A stretch of 64,000 bases of DNA. Origin: Apostichopus japonicus (lineage: Eukaryota; Echinodermata; Holothuroidea; Aspidochirotida; Stichopodidae). Location: assembly GCF_037975245.1 (NCBI RefSeq), contig NC_092583.1, positions 16,330,764-16,394,763 on the forward strand, given 5' to 3'. Below the pieces are notes generated by a model that searched no databases, was not told where the DNA came from, and saw only the letters and a program-made list of their open reading frames with translations. Positions within the stretch are counted from its first letter, which is position 1, and every line of letters starts with the position of its first letter. Shown in pieces: positions 57,701-62,673 of the stretch. The translations under genes and the position numbers were made by a program.

Positions 57701-60700
57701 TGAGTACTTCTACTTGCAAATAAAGCCTTGTATTCATACTGATAACTACCCCCTTCCCTTAATCCTCTCTTTGTCCCTCCACTGTTTATCTCCTACCTCT
57801 CCTCTTCCCCTGTCGGTTTCTTTCTTTCTTCTCTCCATCCCTTGTCTACTAATCCCCTTACATCTATCTCTTTGTGTTCACCATGCTCATTAACCTATCT
57901 GTATTCTGTGCATGTTTTTTGTCCCTTCTGTTACTGATACTTGTCATTTATCCTTTGAAGATCCTGCTAGGATCGAAACGTCAGCTTACTTGTACCCATA
58001 CTAAGGGACCATTGCCAAATCTAATCGCCGTCATGACGCTCGCCAGGCTATTGTTCACGTCTTCAGCTTAGTTACACTTGGGTGATCAGCTCTCAGCTGA
58101 GACTCAGATTTAATGAGGAGGGCCATCTATGACATCATTGGTGTGGACAATGGACTTCCTTATTGACCAAGATGAATGAAATTTCGTTTTGAATAAGGAT
58201 TAAGTTTTACGGGTAACTTGTTCTGGACTAAAGATACCAGGCATCAACAATCGATTCAAGTTTATATTTGTTTGTTAATGACTATTGTGTCGGCTTCGTG
58301 CACACAGTTTTGTATAGGCTATATAATCGTGTATGCCAGTATAGACTTTGTGTATATGCCTGTATAGTACTGAGTGTTATAGACCTACCAAACGTATCCG
58401 ATTCAATAAGCCCTATGCTAAAACCGTTGAGTCATTAACAACATATTTTTCAAGAATACTGATATTATTTGATACTCCATAACATTGCCATATTTCTCAA
58501 ATATTACCTTACAAATAAAACCTGAATGTTCCCCCATCGTGATTCAGCAAAACCAACATAATATGAACGTCTCTGGACGTTGAATCGAGTTTGTACAGTC
58601 AAGTTAAATGGTAATTAGTTAGGCCCCGGTGACCTACGAATATTTTTGTAACTGCCAAAGTGATTGATGAATGATCACCAAAATTCATGACTGAGATCAA
58701 ATAATTCAGCAAAATGACTTAAATCAAGATATAAGTGACTTCAAATAGCTGTGTCGCAAATAAAAAATCAAAATATCCATGAAACACTGCAATTTCCGAC
58801 CACATGTTAGCCTAGCAACCACACTAAGCCAATAGGAAATATAGCCTAACCATCGGTTTCTCCAAAAAAAAAATGAGTAACTTTGTTTACAACTTTCAAT
58901 CAGTTGGAAATCAGAAGTTGTTTGAAAGGTATGTGCTATCTCTTAAAAAGGGAATGTTGTATTTAACGTACACCGTGCTGTGGCGATGGATTGGAAGTTT
59001 AAACTACGATTAGTTTTCAGCGGTATAATAGTTTCGTTGGTGGTGAGTGATTTTATCCACACACGAAAATATACATGATTTAAGGAAAGGGCACCTACAG
59101 CGGAAGTAAACCTGTGTTATCTATTTCAGTTGATGGGTTATTGGTTTTTCGTCATATATTCGGTGGCTTGAGGTTAATTGCTAAACGATCGCAAATTTTT
59201 GCGATTAAACTTTTAATGGATTTTTTCCCCCTCCAAAATAGCCCCCCAATGCCAAATCTTAATTCCTACCCTGGTAAAAAAACAAAAAAAAACAGCAAAA
59301 ACATGAAGAGGGAGGAAGAAAGCAAGAAAGATGGAAAGGGGAAAATGAAAAGAAATATGACGTGTCCGACAATTAAACATTATATGTGTACCATTAAATT
59401 AGCACATTAAACATTATTACCGATTTACCGTCAGTCTCTATCTGCGGGTCAATATAGGCCTACGTGTACTACGTGACCTAGGCTACACCAAATATCGTTA
59501 CTTGGGCTCAGCATGTTACGGGACTTCAAAGTTATTCTGATATTTTCGTTATTTATTTTCCTTCAAACGATGATTGTGAAGGTTCCCATGTGCAAAATCT
59601 TACCCTATGCATTTCACCTCATTTTGTTATAATAATTATAACGATTTACTAAATTTTGAGCCAAAACCGCAGGGAGTATATCCAGTTTAAATCCATCTTC
59701 GCACGGGACTGTGTATTATTATAGCCTAGGGTACGGTACTGGTACACACTGCTGTGCGGTACTTGAGAGTTGAAGCTGTAATGAAATGGATTCGTTTATT
59801 AATGCGGGGGGTTCCACGATGTCATTTATAGTTATCTTTTGCCACTTTTTTAATTTTTAAGATTGTTTGTGTGAAAGATTGATATTGTACGTATTGAAAG
59901 TATATTTTCTGGAGTAAACAACAGCCGATTAACGATATGAATAAATCTGTACTATTCTTATGTATGTAGTTTATAATCCCGTATTTACGTAGCCCCTATG
60001 TTACATTCTTATTGTCTGAAATTCCAAACACGTGGTGAATTGTTGATAGTTAAAAACTTTTCATTGTGAACTTTTGAACTTGAAGGGGTTGCCCTATTCC
60101 AATATCATGGAATAGTGGGGAACCCCCATTTTCTTTTTGTGTACGGATTACTAGTTTAATCCATGTGCAAACGTGATAATCTAATATCTTATGTCGAGTA
60201 TGAAAGAAGGATGGTGTGGGTTGCTTTTTTCCAAGGTTTGTGTTTTTCTTTTGGAAGTGTATGTTAAAAAACAAAGGCTCATAATATAGCGTGTTATTTT
60301 ATTTTTTATATTTTTTATAACCATGCGTGTAAGAGTATGTACATAACCTAGGCTATGCATATTGAATGTATGACATTGACAGTCTCGTAACTAAGTGCTT
60401 TGAACCATAGATGAAAGTTGAGGAAAATACCTGTTGTAGTTACGATACCGGGATTCATGGTGCAACAAAACAACTCATGTGCTACCGTAACATGGTTTAA
60501 CACATGTGCAGTACAATGGCAATCACTGTAAAAATGGGCCACCAAATCGCGTCAATTGGGTTTTCTATTTTCAAAAAGCTTCAGCTTCTGAGGGGGCACA
60601 TCCCTCCTCAGACACCCCCCTACAATACATTCAGCGGCGGGAAATCCAACTTTTTCGGATTTATGTTCCAGGGAAAAAAACATTTTTGCTGACCGTGACC

Positions 60701-62640
60701 TTCCGATGTTTGCTGCAATGCCCTCAAAAATAATTTAATTTCGGCAGAATTGCTGATATTCCTCTAATCCATAGCCGTCGCAATAAGCCTAACAATAGGT
60801 TGTTACATTGTAAACAGGTCCGTCTCGGAATACAGTCTAAAATTTTGCTCAAATCAATTATGAACAAGTGAATACAAACTTTTCATATGAAAAAAAAAAA
60901 AAAAACATATTGGAGTAGTTTCTAGATGTTATGATTTCCTTACATCAATCTGGTAACATTCTACAGTAATTATAAAAAAGTTACGGTGGTATTCTGTTAA
61001 AGATAGCATACTGTTGTTTAACTGGCGAGTTTTCGTTACACGTCATTATTCAGACAATGGTCCGAAATAAACAACAACAAATAATGGTGAACAAGAGAAA
61101 AATACGTGATACACTTGTAAGATTTCCTGCGACCATGTTTTGGGTAAGCACTAACTTCTTTGATGCATTACTAGCAAAATACACTGCAGTGGAATTTCTT
61201 GTTGGCAACTTGCCAAGAAGAGTTTTTACATCTACGTCAAGTCCAATGGTACAGTATAAAACAGGTGCGGACATCAAATTCCAACAAAACCATTTTCAGC
61301 CTGTCTCGAGCCTACCAACCATTTTGTGCTAGGGGTTTAATATTTCTTTTGGGTAAAGTGTGCAAACAGTTTTTTTCCAGAGTTGTTGGAACAATTGTAC
61401 GCACACAAAGTCCGCATATCTGCTAGAATAATATTATTATATTTAGGTTTTCCATTTTATTTGTTTTCATTTTGGAAACTATGAAATATTTTTTTTACTT
61501 GAAGGTGTTTTTACTTAACCCCCCGCGATAAGTCGTACCACTCAAAATATTGCTCTTCAGTAACGAACAATAATTTCCCTGCCCAGTGCATTGACTTTTT
61601 CCAAGGTGGTAAACGTTGGCCTTATCGGGAAAGCCCCGGTAGAAACATAGCGTGTGTGCACTGCTTGGATGATATATGCACGTGTCGAAAAGACTCAATG
61701 CATAGCTGTCGATCTTTAAAATTATATATTTATCTTCCCATTTACGCTATCAAAAGGCCAGAATTAGCTTTCACATGATTTACCTCAACACAAAAAGAAA
61801 AGAAAGATGGCTCGAGTTCATAAACATTTGCACGGAACTATTGATCATTACGAAATGTGAATCTGGCCTAACCATGTTTTGTGCACATCTAAATATAGTA
61901 ACCTATTATACACTATCAGTATGCATTTGCACTACAAAAGTAACGTTCACAAGAAAAACAATGAGTCAATGATTACTGCAGGGTAAGCTGTAACTGGATA
62001 ACGAATTGTGATGTTGTTTTACTTATTGGTGATTTTTGTTTCAAATTCGCATATATAAATTTGAAATATGAAGTGAGAAATAGAAAGATTTTATAAACCA
62101 GTGGCGTGGGGGTTAAATGCATGGAGGTAAATGTAGTTGCAACGATCTACGATTCTGAAGCCTAGGCCAAGACTCCTCATGTAACCATAACATTGATACG
62201 GCTAGGCCTAGCCTATTCAATTCTGAATGGTTCCATCCATATTGGTGCATAAACGTACGGTTGAGGTTTGACGGAAAAGTTTATCTTAACGCTGTTCTTA
62301 AGAGGGTACTCAATCGATATCCAAAAGTCTAAATCAGCAAGGCCTATTGTAATGCTAACAAAAGGAAGCTAGCAACCACTGATGCCCGTGGAAGCACTCT
62401 AAACCTGGAAGCAGACTCAAGCTCCGCCCACTCTGCATATTACTGAGAGAGAGGCAGTCGAGCTGTGGTCATGCTTTGCTGATTTCAATGAATGGACAAT
62501 AGACGCTCACACGCCGTCATGACGGCGATTAGAATTGGCAATGGCCCCTAATAACAAGAAATATTCAACTTTTACTAGAACTTGAAGTACTTGTCTACAA
62601 GTCTACATGAGTCAGCCACAGGCCGAAACTAATAATATGT

Positions 62641-62673
<33 letters not shown>

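Noticed and set aside
61050-61332. Overlapping 75-91 codon frames on both strands
   Set aside because: No recognised motif on either strand; neither shows convincing acceptor and donor sites together.
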